DNA from: Microbacteriaceae bacterium
Lineage (GTDB): Bacteria > Actinomycetota > Actinomycetes > Actinomycetales > Microbacteriaceae
Length of the DNA: 10,344 nt
Direction: 5' to 3'
Assembly (NCBI GenBank): GCA_947486475.1
Contig: CANKTR010000025.1
Location: 1 to 10,344, forward strand
The translations under genes were made by a program, and so were the position numbers. How positions within the stretch are numbered: the stretch's first letter is position 1; each line of letters begins with the position of its first letter. Positions 1 to 8,790 of the stretch are shown piece by piece. The notes under the pieces were generated by a model. The model saw nothing but the letters and a program-made list of their open reading frames with translations. It made no database searches and was not told the DNA's origin.

Positions 1-129
1 AACCAATGCGACCTACACATTGGTTGTCGCCGACATTGAGGCGATCATCAGTGTCGCCATCGAAGGAACCAAAGCCGGCTACACGCCCGTCACCACGACC
101 AGCGCCAACACCGCGGCTATCGCCGCCGC
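1..129 (+). repeat. Exact direct duplication, copy 1 (pairs with 277-405)
   Basis: Bases 1-129 are identical to 277-405, an offset of 276 bp (92 codons). Identity breaks at base 130 (C against A at 406). The copy covers the second half of partial unit R0, from the TNATYT strand to the Ala-rich linker. Because the window begins inside the match, the identity may extend further upstream. Confidence 0.95.
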
Positions 130-3100
130 CACCTTTGTCACCACCACCAACCCAACTATTAGCGGAACGACAACGTTTGGATCAACCCTGACCGCGAACG
201 TGACCGGATGGGACCCGTCCACTGGTGTTTCCTACACGTATCAGTGGAAACGAGACGGCGAAGACATTACGGACGCAACCAATGCGACCTACACATTGGT
301 TGTCGCCGACATTGAGGCGATCATCAGTGTCGCCATCGAAGGAACCAAAGCCGGCTACACGCCCGTCACCACGACCAGCGCCAACACCGCGGCTATCGCC
401 GCCGCAACGTTCAGCGCCACAGGAACGCCGCTCATCACAGGCGACGAGGAAATCGGCGACACCCTGACCGCCGCAACCGGCACCTGGACACCCACCCCCG
501 ATTCGTTCTCATATCAGTGGAAACGAGACGGCGAAGACATTACGGACGCAACCAACTCGACCTATGTCCTAACCGCTGAGGACATGGGTACCGGCATCAC
601 CGTCGACGTCACGGGGACGCGGGAGGGATACACGACCGACACCACGTCGTCTGCCGTTACATCCATTTCGCTCATGTCCTATATCTCTTCTCCGGTTCCC
701 GTGATTTCCGGATCCTCCCGCGTGGGCAGCGAATTGACAGCGACAACTGCCGCCTGGAACCCTGTTCCCGAAACCCTCGATTACCAGTGGCTGTGTGATG
801 CCGCGGATATCGACGGTGCGACGGCGACAAGCCTCACGCTGTCTGCGAGCGAGGCGGGATGCATCATTACGGTGAGCGTCACGTCAACACTCGCGGGTTA
901 CAGCACGACCACCCGAACGAGTCTTGGAACGGTCCCCGTCGCGACAAGCGACTTCGATGACGTTGGAGCGCCGTCGATAAGCGGTTCGCTCGCAATCGAT
1001 GATGTTCTTACGGCCGATCCGGGAAGTTGGGTGCCCACTCCCGACGCGTTCACCTACCAGTGGAACCGTGACGATGTTGCAATCGCCGACGCAACGGAAG
1101 AGACCTACACCCTCACGGCCGAAGACATGGGTACCGACATCAGTGTTGAGGTCACCGCAACCCTTGAGGGTTACATCACGACGACCGAGACGTCGGACCC
1201 AACAGCGATTCCGTTCATGGACTTCGACACGTCTGAGTTGCCCACGATTGATGGGACGCCCGACCTTGACGCCACCTTGACGGCGCTCGGAGACGTGTTT
1301 TCGCCGACTCCCGAGTCGCTGACCTACCAGTGGTATCGCGACAGTGTGGCGATTGCTGGCGAGACGGAAGAAACCTACACAATCGTGGTCGCCGACTCCG
1401 CGACCGAGATCACCGTCGAGGTCACGGCATCGTTGCTGGGATTCAATGACCTCACGTTGACGTCTGACCCGGTCACTGCCAGCGAAATTTTGCGATACAG
1501 CGTCAGCCCGCGGCCGAGCATCACGGGCCTTCCTCAGGTTGGTCGAACATTGACATCGACGATAACCGAATGGACTCCTGAGCCGGATTCATTTGATTAT
1601 CAGTGGCTCCGAAACGGTGTACAAATCGTTGGAGCAACAGAGGAAACGTACGACCTGGTCGGTGCCGACGCGGGCACAGCAGTGTCCGTCCGAGTCACCC
1701 CGGTTCTCGCGAACTACGTGACCATCGTTCACGTGAGCCAGTCGACGTCGACGGTGGCGTTTGGTTTATATACCGCGAAGCCCATTCCGACCATCAGCGG
1801 TGCTGTCACCGTCGGGGAAATTCTCGCCGCCGAAACCGACGGCTGGGATCCCACCCCCACAAGCTTTACCTATGTGTGGTTGCGGAACGGAATCGCCATC
1901 TCTGGTGCAACGTCGTCGACCTATCGATTGGTGGCAGCGGATCGTGGGTTTGCGATCACCGTTCGAGTCACTCCCGTGCTGACGGGATACTCGTCGTCGT
2001 CAAAGACCAGCGACCCCACGGACGTCGTCGCAACCGGAACGTTCTCGTCGACCACTGTTCCCACGATTTCGGGCACAGTTGCGGTTGGTCAGACCCTGAC
2101 CGCAGCGACAGCCGCGTGGAGTCCCGTCGCCACAATCAGCTACCAGTGGAAACGCGGTGGGACGGCGATTTCAGGCGCGACGTCTGCGCAATACACGGTG
2201 GCCCCGGCAGACGCCGGAAGCAGGCTTACGGTCACCGCGACGGGAACCGCCAACGAAATCACGTCGGCATCAACGACGAGTTCACAAACGATTATTGTCC
2301 CTGCCCTGTCGTTCACCGGCGGAGCTAATGCGGTGATCACAGGTGATGCTTCGGTCGGTTCGACTCTGTCGGTCACCTTCGGCACGCTTTCCCCCACTCC
2401 CGATTCGGTGGCCTACCAGTGGATGCGTGACGGTATCGACATCGAGGGGGCGACCGCTGCCACGTACGTGCCGACCGTCGAGGATCAATGGTTGGACATC
2501 ACCGTCACCGTCGCGGCCGAACGGGTCGGGTACACCTCGTGGACGAGAACGACCGCCGTTCCTGCGACAGTGAGCGCTGGTGTCATCGGTTCGATTACCG
2601 TTCCGCGGATTACGGGAACGCCTCGCGTCGGAAGCACGCTGAGGGGGACCACGGGAACGTGGACCAACACCCCCGATACGTTCGGCTACGAGTGGTACCG
2701 CGACGGGGAATTGCTTGAGGAAGCGACCGAGACTACCTATGTCCTCACGGAAGAAGATTTGGGATACACGTTTGTGCTCGGTGTGACCGCATTCAAGGAA
2801 GGTTATGTCGACGAATCCGCGTTCTCGCTCGCGACTGAAGAAGTCCGACTCGCGAAGTTCAATGCACAACCTGTCCCCACCATCACCGGAACCGTCAAGG
2901 TTGCAGCGACTCTGACTGCCGTGACCGGATCGTGGTCCCCCACCCCGACGGAATTCTCGTATCAGTGGACACGCGCGGGCGTACCAATCACCGGAGCAAT
3001 ATCCGATACATATGACCTCACGAGTGCCGATGCCGGCGCTCTCATCCGTGTGATTGTGACGGGAATTCGCGAAAACTACGACGGCGAACCGCAAACGAGC

Positions 3101-6100
3101 GAGCCGACCGTGGCGGTCGCGTCGGGAACCTTCACCTCGAAGCCCGTGCCGACCATCGCTGGAGTGGCAAAGGTTGACGAACTGTTGACGGCAACAGTCC
3201 CCGCCTGGACTCCCACGGTCGATTCCAGCACATATCAGTGGAAGCGAAACGGCGTTGCGATCAGTGGCGCCACATCGTTGACCTATCGTGTCGCGGCTGC
3301 GGATTTGGCCGCACTACTGACGTTCAGTGCGACGGGAATCAAGTCCGGTTTTGTCAGCGCGGTCAGTACGAGCGCGAACACTGCGGCCGTTGTTGCCGCG
3401 GTGTTCGGAACACAACCCGTTCCCACCATCACGGGAATTGCGTCGGTCGGAGAATTGTTGACCGCGAACGGCGGAACGTGGTTGCCGACACCGTCCGCAC
3501 TGACGTACCAGTGGCGTCGGAACGCTGGGGCGATTGTCGGAGCGACATCAGCGACCTATGTGTTGCAACCCGCCGATGCCGGAAAAGAGATTTCGGTCGT
3601 TGTCACGGCGACGAGAACCGCGTACACGACCGCCTCGCGAACGAGCGCTTCGACCGACGAGATTGCCGCGTTGATTTTCGACGATGCGGTCAAGCCGACG
3701 CTGGACGGGCTCGAAGAGGTGGGAAACACCCTGCGGGTTTCACCGGGTGACTGGATCCCCACTCCGACAAGTTTCGAATACCAGTGGCTGCGGGACGGCG
3801 AACCGATTGAGGACGCTAACGCCGCGACCTACACACTCGTCGGCGACGATGCCGAAACAGCAATCTCAGCCGAGGTGACCGGCATCAAGCTCGGCTACGA
3901 GCCGACGATGATGACCACTGACGAAACCGAAGCGATTGAGCTCGGAACGCTCACGGCGACCCCTGCTCCCACGATTACGGGAACGGCACGCGTGGGAAGT
4001 CCACTGACCGCATCGGCGGGAACATGGCTTCCGCGCCCGGTAGATCTCGCGTATCAGTGGATGAGTGATGGCGAAGATATCGATGAGGCCACGGAAACGC
4101 AGTACACGCCGACCGCTGAGGATCTCGGTGCCGTCATTTCGGTTCGCGTTGAAGGGTCAAAACTGGGTTATGTCACTGAGGAGATGACGAGTGACGACAC
4201 GGCCGAGGTTGTCGAAGGAATTTTGAAGGCGACCCCTGTTCCCACGATTTCGGGAACGGTGCGGGTCGGAAACACTCTCACCGCACAAACGGGAACGTGG
4301 CGCCCGACGGATGTCGAGCTCGCCTACCAGTGGAAGCGTGGGACCACAAACATCACCAGCGCAACAGCCGCAACGTACGCTCTGGTAGCAGCCGATGCGG
4401 GTGCCACAATTTCCGTTCGCGTGACGGGGTCGCTCGAGGCCTACACGGACGTCATCAAGACCAGCAGCCTCACGGCCCCCGTGGCCCTGGGCGCTTTCAC
4501 GGCGACGCCCACGCCGACCGTGAGTGGCGAATATAAGGTCGGAAAGACCCTGACAGCCACCGCGGGAACGTGGACTCCAACGGCAACGCTTGCCCATCAA
4601 TGGTTCCGAGGAACGAACGCCATTGTTGGCGCGACCACATCGACCTATGTGCTGACGACCTCCGACTTCGACAAGAAGGTGTCCGTCGCGGTTGTTGGGA
4701 CGCGCGAGGGGTACAACACGACAACGAGCACGAGCACACCGACACTCGTCGGCCCGGGCGTGTTCGACACCGCCCCCACCCCGACCATCACGGGCACGGC
4801 TGAGGTTGGTTCAACACTGGAAGCAGTCCCTGGCTCGTGGTCGCCTACAGCGACGTTGACCTACACGTGGAATCGGAACGGCACCTCGATTCGCGGTGCC
4901 ACCGCCGCGACCTATGCCATTGTCGGTGCGGATGCTGGCGCCACGTTGTCCGTAACCGTCTCGGCAAGTAGGACGGCTTACGCGACGACCCGGAGAACGA
5001 GTGTGGCCACCCCGACGGTCACAACAGTGGATTTCACGGCATCACCGGTTCCGACGATTGCCGGAACCGCTCGCGTCGGATTGGTACTGACCGCCTCGCC
5101 GGGAACCTGGTTGCCCACGCCGACTAGCCTCGCGTACCAGTGGTACCGGGATGCCGCACCGATCGCTGGGGCAACGCGATCGACGTACACGCTTGTCGCA
5201 GCAGACTTAGGGACAGAGATTGTCGCCAAGGTGACGGGAACATTGCTCGGTTACAACACTCTGCAAAAATCGTCTCTCGCGACGACGGAAATCGCCAGTG
5301 GGGTGTTCTCGCCCGCGCCGACTCCGACAATCTCGGGTACTGAGCGTGTCGGGCAGACCCTGACCGCGACCGCCGGCACGTGGGGCCCGGTGGCTCCGAC
5401 GCTCGCCTACCAGTGGAAGCGTGACACCGTAACGATTGGCGGCGCCACCGCCAGAACCTATGAACTGACGGCACTCGATGTTGGCACGAACATCACGGTC
5501 GACGTGAGCGCAACTGCCCCAGGATTCACGTCGTCATCCGTTACCAGCGTTGCTACCGGCGACATCGCCCAGGGCGTGTTGAACCCGGCGCCGACACCAA
5601 CCATCACCGGAACGATGGGCGTCGGCAGCACCGCGACCGCGTCACCCAGTACGTGGGGACCTGGTTCGGTCTCGCTCGCCTATAGGTGGAAGAGAAATGG
5701 CACGAACATAACCGACGCCACATCGTCGACGTACACGATTGTCGGTGCTGATCTTGGTGCGAGCATCACCGTTGAGGTGACCGCCACCCTCGCTGGTTAC
5801 GCAACATTAGTCAAAACGAGCGCCGCGCGAGTTGCTGTGGCCGGCGCATTCACGAACTCGGTCTTGCCGTCGATCACGGGAACGACAACGGTCGGGTCGG
5901 TCCTCACCGCCGCACCGGGGACGTGGTCACCGACAGCCGATTCCACCACGTATCAGTGGCTTCGGGGCGGTACCGCCATCACCGGAGCAACGAGCATCAC
6001 CTACACCCTGCTTGCGGCAGACCGTGGCAAAAAGATCAGCGTTCGCGTCACGGTCGTCAAAGCCAACTACACTACGAAGTCAAAGACGTCCGCGGTCGTT

Positions 6101-6112
6101 CAACCCTCGTAG
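2..6112 (+). CDS. Giant Ig-like tandem-repeat surface/secreted protein, 5'-truncated by window edge
   Basis: The frame is open from the first complete codon (base 2) to a TAG at 6110-6112, giving 2036 visible residues; the true start lies upstream. The whole visible product is tandem units of about 91 residues. A unit typically opens with a PVPTITG-like motif, then a VGxTLTA strand, a GTWxPTP turn, the core YQWxRxG, an I-x-GATxxTYxL strand, an ADxGxxIxVxVT strand, a GY turn and a Thr/Ser-rich linker ending in an aromatic residue. The buried Trp and the DxG...V pattern resemble bacterial Ig-like beta-sandwich domains; this is a fold inference from motifs. Thr and Ser are abundant, and Cys occurs only twice. 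The protein ends just after the last unit, with no LPXTG motif, hydrophobic tail or dockerin, so any signal peptide, anchor or functional head must be upstream. The likely role is an extracellular stalk, adhesin or matrix protein; the binding partner is unknown. The start is not decidable here: TTG at 20 is simply an internal Leu codon. Confidence 0.9.
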   Translation, partial: TNATYTLVVADIEAIISVAIEGTKAGYTPVTTTSANTAAIAAATFVTTTNPTISGTTTFGSTLTANVTGWDPSTGVSYTYQWKRDGEDITDATNATYTLVVADIEAIISVAIEGTKAGYTPVTTTSANTAAIAAATFSATGTPLITGDEEIGDTLTAATGTWTPTPDSFSYQWKRDGEDITDATNSTYVLTAEDMGTGITVDVTGTREGYTTDTTSSAVTSISLMSYISSPVPVISGSSRVGSELTATTAAWNPVPETLDYQWLCDAADIDGATATSLTLSASEAGCIITVSVTSTLAGYSTTTRTSLGTVPVATSDFDDVGAPSISGSLAIDDVLTADPGSWVPTPDAFTYQWNRDDVAIADATEETYTLTAEDMGTDISVEVTATLEGYITTTETSDPTAIPFMDFDTSELPTIDGTPDLDATLTALGDVFSPTPESLTYQWYRDSVAIAGETEETYTIVVADSATEITVEVTASLLGFNDLTLTSDPVTASEILRYSVSPRPSITGLPQVGRTLTSTITEWTPEPDSFDYQWLRNGVQIVGATEETYDLVGADAGTAVSVRVTPVLANYVTIVHVSQSTSTVAFGLYTAKPIPTISGAVTVGEILAAETDGWDPTPTSFTYVWLRNGIAISGATSSTYRLVAADRGFAITVRVTPVLTGYSSSSKTSDPTDVVATGTFSSTTVPTISGTVAVGQTLTAATAAWSPVATISYQWKRGGTAISGATSAQYTVAPADAGSRLTVTATGTANEITSASTTSSQTIIVPALSFTGGANAVITGDASVGSTLSVTFGTLSPTPDSVAYQWMRDGIDIEGATAATYVPTVEDQWLDITVTVAAERVGYTSWTRTTAVPATVSAGVIGSITVPRITGTPRVGSTLRGTTGTWTNTPDTFGYEWYRDGELLEEATETTYVLTEEDLGYTFVLGVTAFKEGYVDESAFSLATEEVRLAKFNAQPVPTITGTVKVAATLTAVTGSWSPTPTEFSYQWTRAGVPITGAISDTYDLTSADAGALIRVIVTGIRENYDGEPQTSEPTVAVASGTFTSKPVPTIAGVAKVDELLTATVPAWTPTVDSSTYQWKRNGVAISGATSLTYRVAAADLAALLTFSATGIKSGFVSAVSTSANTAAVVAAVFGTQPVPTITGIASVGELLTANGGTWLPTPSALTYQWRRNAGAIVGATSATYVLQPADAGKEISVVVTATRTAYTTASRTSASTDEIAALIFDDAVKPTLDGLEEVGNTLRVSPGDWIPTPTSFEYQWLRDGEPIEDANAATYTLVGDDAETAISAEVTGIKLGYEPTMMTTDETEAIELGTLTATPAPTITGTARVGSPLTASAGTWLPRPVDLAYQWMSDGEDIDEATETQYTPTAEDLGAVISVRVEGSKLGYVTEEMTSDDTAEVVEGILKATPVPTISGTVRVGNTLTAQTGTWRPTDVELAYQWKRGTTNITSATAATYALVAADAGATISVRVTGSLEAYTDVIKTSSLTAPVALGAFTATPTPTVSGEYKVGKTLTATAGTWTPTATLAHQWFRGTNAIVGATTSTYVLTTSDFDKKVSVAVVGTREGYNTTTSTSTPTLVGPGVFDTAPTPTITGTAEVGSTLEAVPGSWSPTATLTYTWNRNGTSIRGATAATYAIVGADAGATLSVTVSASRTAYATTRRTSVATPTVTTVDFTASPVPTIAGTARVGLVLTASPGTWLPTPTSLAYQWYRDAAPIAGATRSTYTLVAADLGTEIVAKVTGTLLGYNTLQKSSLATTEIASGVFSPAPTPTISGTERVGQTLTATAGTWGPVAPTLAYQWKRDTVTIGGATARTYELTALDVGTNITVDVSATAPGFTSSSVTSVATGDIAQGVLNPAPTPTITGTMGVGSTATASPSTWGPGSVSLAYRWKRNGTNITDATSSTYTIVGADLGASITVEVTATLAGYATLVKTSAARVAVAGAFTNSVLPSITGTTTVGSVLTAAPGTWSPTADSTTYQWLRGGTAITGATSITYTLLAADRGKKISVRVTVVKANYTTKSKTSAVVQPS
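239..282 (+). repeat. 44-bp exact repeat in the YQWKRDG core of unit R1 (pairs with 512-555)
   Basis: Bases 239-282 match 512-555 exactly at an offset of 273 bp and encode the YQWKRDGEDITDATN segment. Identity ends on both sides (238 G against 511 A; 283 T against 556 C). It adjoins the 129-bp tract, so unit R1 shares its core with R2 and its second half with R0. Confidence 0.93.
277..405 (+). repeat. Exact direct duplication, copy 2 (pairs with 1-129)
   Basis: This is the second copy of the 129-bp tract, in the second half of unit R1. Zero differences over 129 bp contrasts with the heavy synonymous and non-synonymous divergence among the downstream units. That points to a recent tandem duplication or gene conversion. 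Confidence 0.95.
512..555 (+). repeat. 44-bp exact repeat in the YQWKRDG core of unit R2 (pairs with 239-282)
   Basis: This is the partner copy of the 44-bp tract. Flanking sequence in R2 is clearly different from R1, so the identity is a patch and not a whole-unit duplication. A short gene-conversion event would explain it. Confidence 0.93.
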
Positions 6113-6161
6113 CCGTTGAGGGATGGTTACTCCTTCGCACTCTGCCTTTCGATTGAGTGTC

Positions 6162-7490
<1,329 letters not shown>

Positions 7491-7510
7491 TTCGACGGGG
7501 AAGCCTTCGG

Positions 7511-7516
7511 TAGGCT
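7511..7516 (+). promoter_or_regulatory. Putative -10 box (TAGGCT) of a leaderless orn promoter
   Basis: The same TAGGCT hexamer as before argG lies in the 32-bp gap between argG and orn, again ending six bases before the ATG and followed by the same GAA. This suggests orn has its own leaderless promoter even if some argG read-through occurs. No clear -35 box is visible; a weak AGG ribosome-binding core is again the alternative reading. Confidence 0.55.
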
Positions 7517-7522
7517 GAACGA

Positions 7523-8179
7523 ATGGCATCAAACGACTTTCTCAACGACAAACGGTTCATCGTGTGGCTCGACCTTGAAATGACGGGTCTGAACATCAAC
7601 ACCACCGAAGCCGGCAAGCGCGATGACGAGATTGTCGAAATCGGGGTCATTGTGACCGACGGCAACCTCGTTCCCCAAGACAAGGGCGTGCAACTCGTCA
7701 TCAAACCGACCGATGCCGCCATGGCAAACATGGGAAGTTTCGTCCGAAACATGCACGAGAAGAGCGGTCTGCTCCCCCTCCTCAAGGACGGGGTCTCGGT
7801 GGCCGCGGCGGAAAAGCAGGTCCTCGCCTACATCAAGCAGCACGTCCCCGTTCGTCAGACCGCTCAAATGGGGGGAAACACCATCCACATGGATCGCCGA
7901 TTCTTGGCGAAATACATGCCGTCCGTCGAAGACTGGGTGCACTACCGCAACGTCGATACATCCACGATCAAGGAAGTTCTGTTCCGATGGTTCCCCTACG
8001 TCGTCGATGCAGCCCCCGAAAAAGTTGGTAATCACCGCGCGTTAGCGGACGCGATTGAGTCGATTCGCGAGCTCGCGTTTTACCGCGAACTGCTCTTCAC
8101 CATGGATTCCATCCCTGCGGGCAAGCTCGCAGCAGCCAAGAAGACCGCCACGGATGCCTGGGCCGAATTACTGGCATAA
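7523..8179 (+). CDS. orn: Oligoribonuclease (DEDDh 3'-5' exoribonuclease)
   Basis: Orn is a cytosolic exonuclease that degrades very short RNAs, notably dinucleotides (including pGpG from c-di-GMP), to mononucleotides at the end of mRNA decay. The 218-residue product shows the complete DEDDh set. Exo I is DLEMTGL (D17, E19), Exo II is GGNTIHMDRRFL (D124), and Exo III is GNHRALADA (H171, D176), with the same H-to-D spacing as in E. coli Orn (181 residues). The conserved YRNVDTST stretch (141-148) is present. Compared with E. coli there is a small insertion after Exo I (NTTEAGKRDD) and a longer C-terminal tail rich in Ala and Lys (about 200-218). The ATG at 7523 is supported by the TAGGCT box. 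tRNA-His follows closely downstream. Confidence 0.97.
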   Translation: MASNDFLNDKRFIVWLDLEMTGLNINTTEAGKRDDEIVEIGVIVTDGNLVPQDKGVQLVIKPTDAAMANMGSFVRNMHEKSGLLPLLKDGVSVAAAEKQVLAYIKQHVPVRQTAQMGGNTIHMDRRFLAKYMPSVEDWVHYRNVDTSTIKEVLFRWFPYVVDAAPEKVGNHRALADAIESIRELAFYRELLFTMDSIPAGKLAAAKKTATDAWAELLA

Positions 8180-8180
8180 T
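8172..8180 (+). promoter_or_regulatory. Possible extended -10 promoter for tRNA-His
   Basis: TGGCATAAT contains a near-consensus -10 (CATAAT, 8175-8180) preceded by TGn, the extended -10 pattern that can compensate for a weak -35. It overlaps the orn stop codon (8177-8179). A start about seven bases downstream would give a 5' leader of roughly 20 nt before the tRNA, to be removed by RNase P. No good -35 is seen, and co-transcription from orn is an alternative. Confidence 0.4.
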
Positions 8181-8205
8181 GGGATGGTTGCGTTTCGGCG
8201 CACAT

Positions 8206-8279
8206 GGTGGCTATAGCTCAGTTGGCAGAGCGTCTGGTTGTGGTCCTGAAGGTCGCGGGTTCGAGCCCCGTTAGCCACC
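8206..8279 (+). tRNA. tRNA-His (anticodon GTG)
   Basis: The sequence folds as a cloverleaf. The acceptor stem is 8207-8213 with 8272-8278 (7 pairs). The D stem GCTC/GAGC is 8216-8219 with 8228-8231. The anticodon loop 8238-8244 holds GTG at 8240-8242. The T stem is 8255-8259 with 8267-8271, around loop TTCGAGC. G8206 is the extra G-1 that pairs with discriminator C8279; this pair is the identity mark read by histidyl-tRNA synthetase and confirms the assignment. CCA is not encoded and must be added after transcription. One oddity: the anticodon stem TCTGG (8233-8237) against CCTGA (8245-8249) has a T-T mismatch at tRNA positions 29 and 41 (8235 and 8247), where a T-A pair would be expected. 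Confidence 0.95.
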
Positions 8280-8298
8280 CACCTAAACTTCCCCGGAC

Positions 8299-8790
8299 TC
8301 AGGTTCGAACGGCGACCGTCGCTGTTGCAATCGGGTCGTTCTGGGCGATGTGTGCGTTGACCTGCGCGTCCCACGCTTCGGAATAATCGGCGAATTTGTT
8401 GCTGTCGCGGTCGACCAATCGCGCCACTCGAATCACCTCATCGCACTCGACCCACACCACCGTCGAGGCGAACCCACGCGACTGCGGAGTACTGACGCCA
8501 CACCCCTCGATCACCACCACGGCGGCGGGAGGAACCTCGACGCTGTCCCCCGCGGTGCCCCGCTCCCAATCCCAGGCACGGTATTGGCCGGGCAGCCCCG
8601 CAGCGAGAGGCATCAACACCGTTTCGATCACCGCATCGCGACCATCGGTGAGCCCACCCCAACCGTGATACGCGTCGTCGAGGTGGACGAGAGTCGCGTC
8701 GAGAGCGCCGGCGATGCGAATCGCAAGACTCGTTTTTCCGACACCGCTTCTCCCGTCGATCAGGATGATGTGCGGTTTAGGCGATAGCAC
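8299..8790 (-). CDS. Uridine-kinase-like P-loop ATPase
   Basis: This 163-residue soluble protein of the NMP/uridine kinase-like P-loop class has Walker A GRSGVGKT (13-20), an acidic HLDDAYHGWGGL segment (36-47), a YRAWDW motif (70-75), a Walker B-like VVIEGCG (92-98) and a lid-like RLVDRD (124-129). This order matches small actinobacterial proteins annotated as uridine kinase family or AAA ATP-binding proteins. The true substrate is not established, so no gene symbol is given. I chose the GTG at 8790 because the P-loop then lies near the N-terminus, as is usual. Its start overlaps the end of the upstream T-subunit gene by 14 bp, and a GGTG (8803-8800) lies nine bases upstream as a weak ribosome-binding site. 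GTG at 8802 and TTG at 8820 are less likely starts. As the last gene of the ECF operon it may phosphorylate the imported compound. It converges on tRNA-His with only 19 bp between them. Confidence 0.78.
   Translation of the reverse strand: MLSPKPHIILIDGRSGVGKTSLAIRIAGALDATLVHLDDAYHGWGGLTDGRDAVIETVLMPLAAGLPGQYRAWDWERGTAGDSVEVPPAAVVVIEGCGVSTPQSRGFASTVVWVECDEVIRVARLVDRDSNKFADYSEAWDAQVNAHIAQNDPIATATVAVRT

Larger units (their letters stand above)
2..6109 (+). repeat. Tandem array of 22 complete ~273-bp Ig-like repeat units plus one partial
   Basis: I placed unit boundaries after the aromatic or aliphatic residue that precedes each PxPxIxG motif. The partial unit R0 ends at 136. Complete units start at 137, 413, 686, 956, 1226, 1499, 1772, 2045, 2315, 2588, 2861, 3134, 3407, 3680, 3953, 4226, 4499, 4766, 5036, 5309, 5582 and 5852. 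Lengths are 89-92 residues, except the last (86, ending at the stop). Indels are always whole codons and sit mainly in the PTP turn. The core YQW varies: YVW in R7, YEW in R10, HQW in R17, YTW in R18, YRW in R21. R5 and R9 lack the first Trp (of GTW), and R9 also lacks the ADxG motif. Units are mostly diverged at DNA level, so the array is old apart from its visible 5' end. Confidence 0.93.

Noticed and set aside
20..22. TTG at 20 as the start of the repeat protein
   Set aside because: The frame is open to the window edge, and the same Leu occurs in the internal duplicate at 296-298 in the middle of a unit. The gene clearly begins upstream.
1603..3094. Long alternative frames inside the repeat gene on both strands (e.g. 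1603-2328 plus, 2282-3094 minus)
   Set aside because: Their products are Arg/His-rich and low in recognisable structure, and the main frame carries the periodic Ig-like motifs throughout. They are shadows of biased codon use.
2..6109. Regular repeats as a CRISPR array or other non-coding repeat
   Set aside because: The period of about 273 bp is a whole number of codons, the frame is open throughout and conservation is at protein level. It is a protein repeat.
6104..6122. CCCTC...GAGGG inverted repeat at the end of the repeat gene as a terminator
   Set aside because: The stem is only five pairs with a nine-base loop, overlaps the stop codon and has no following T-run. It is too weak to call.
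8302..8310. GGTTCGAAC after tRNA-His, resembling a T-loop or an integrase attachment remnant
   Set aside because: It falls on the stop codon and last codons of the kinase-like gene, has no supporting tRNA arms and does not repeat the tRNA 3' end. Chance similarity is the simplest explanation, and no integrase or island is seen.
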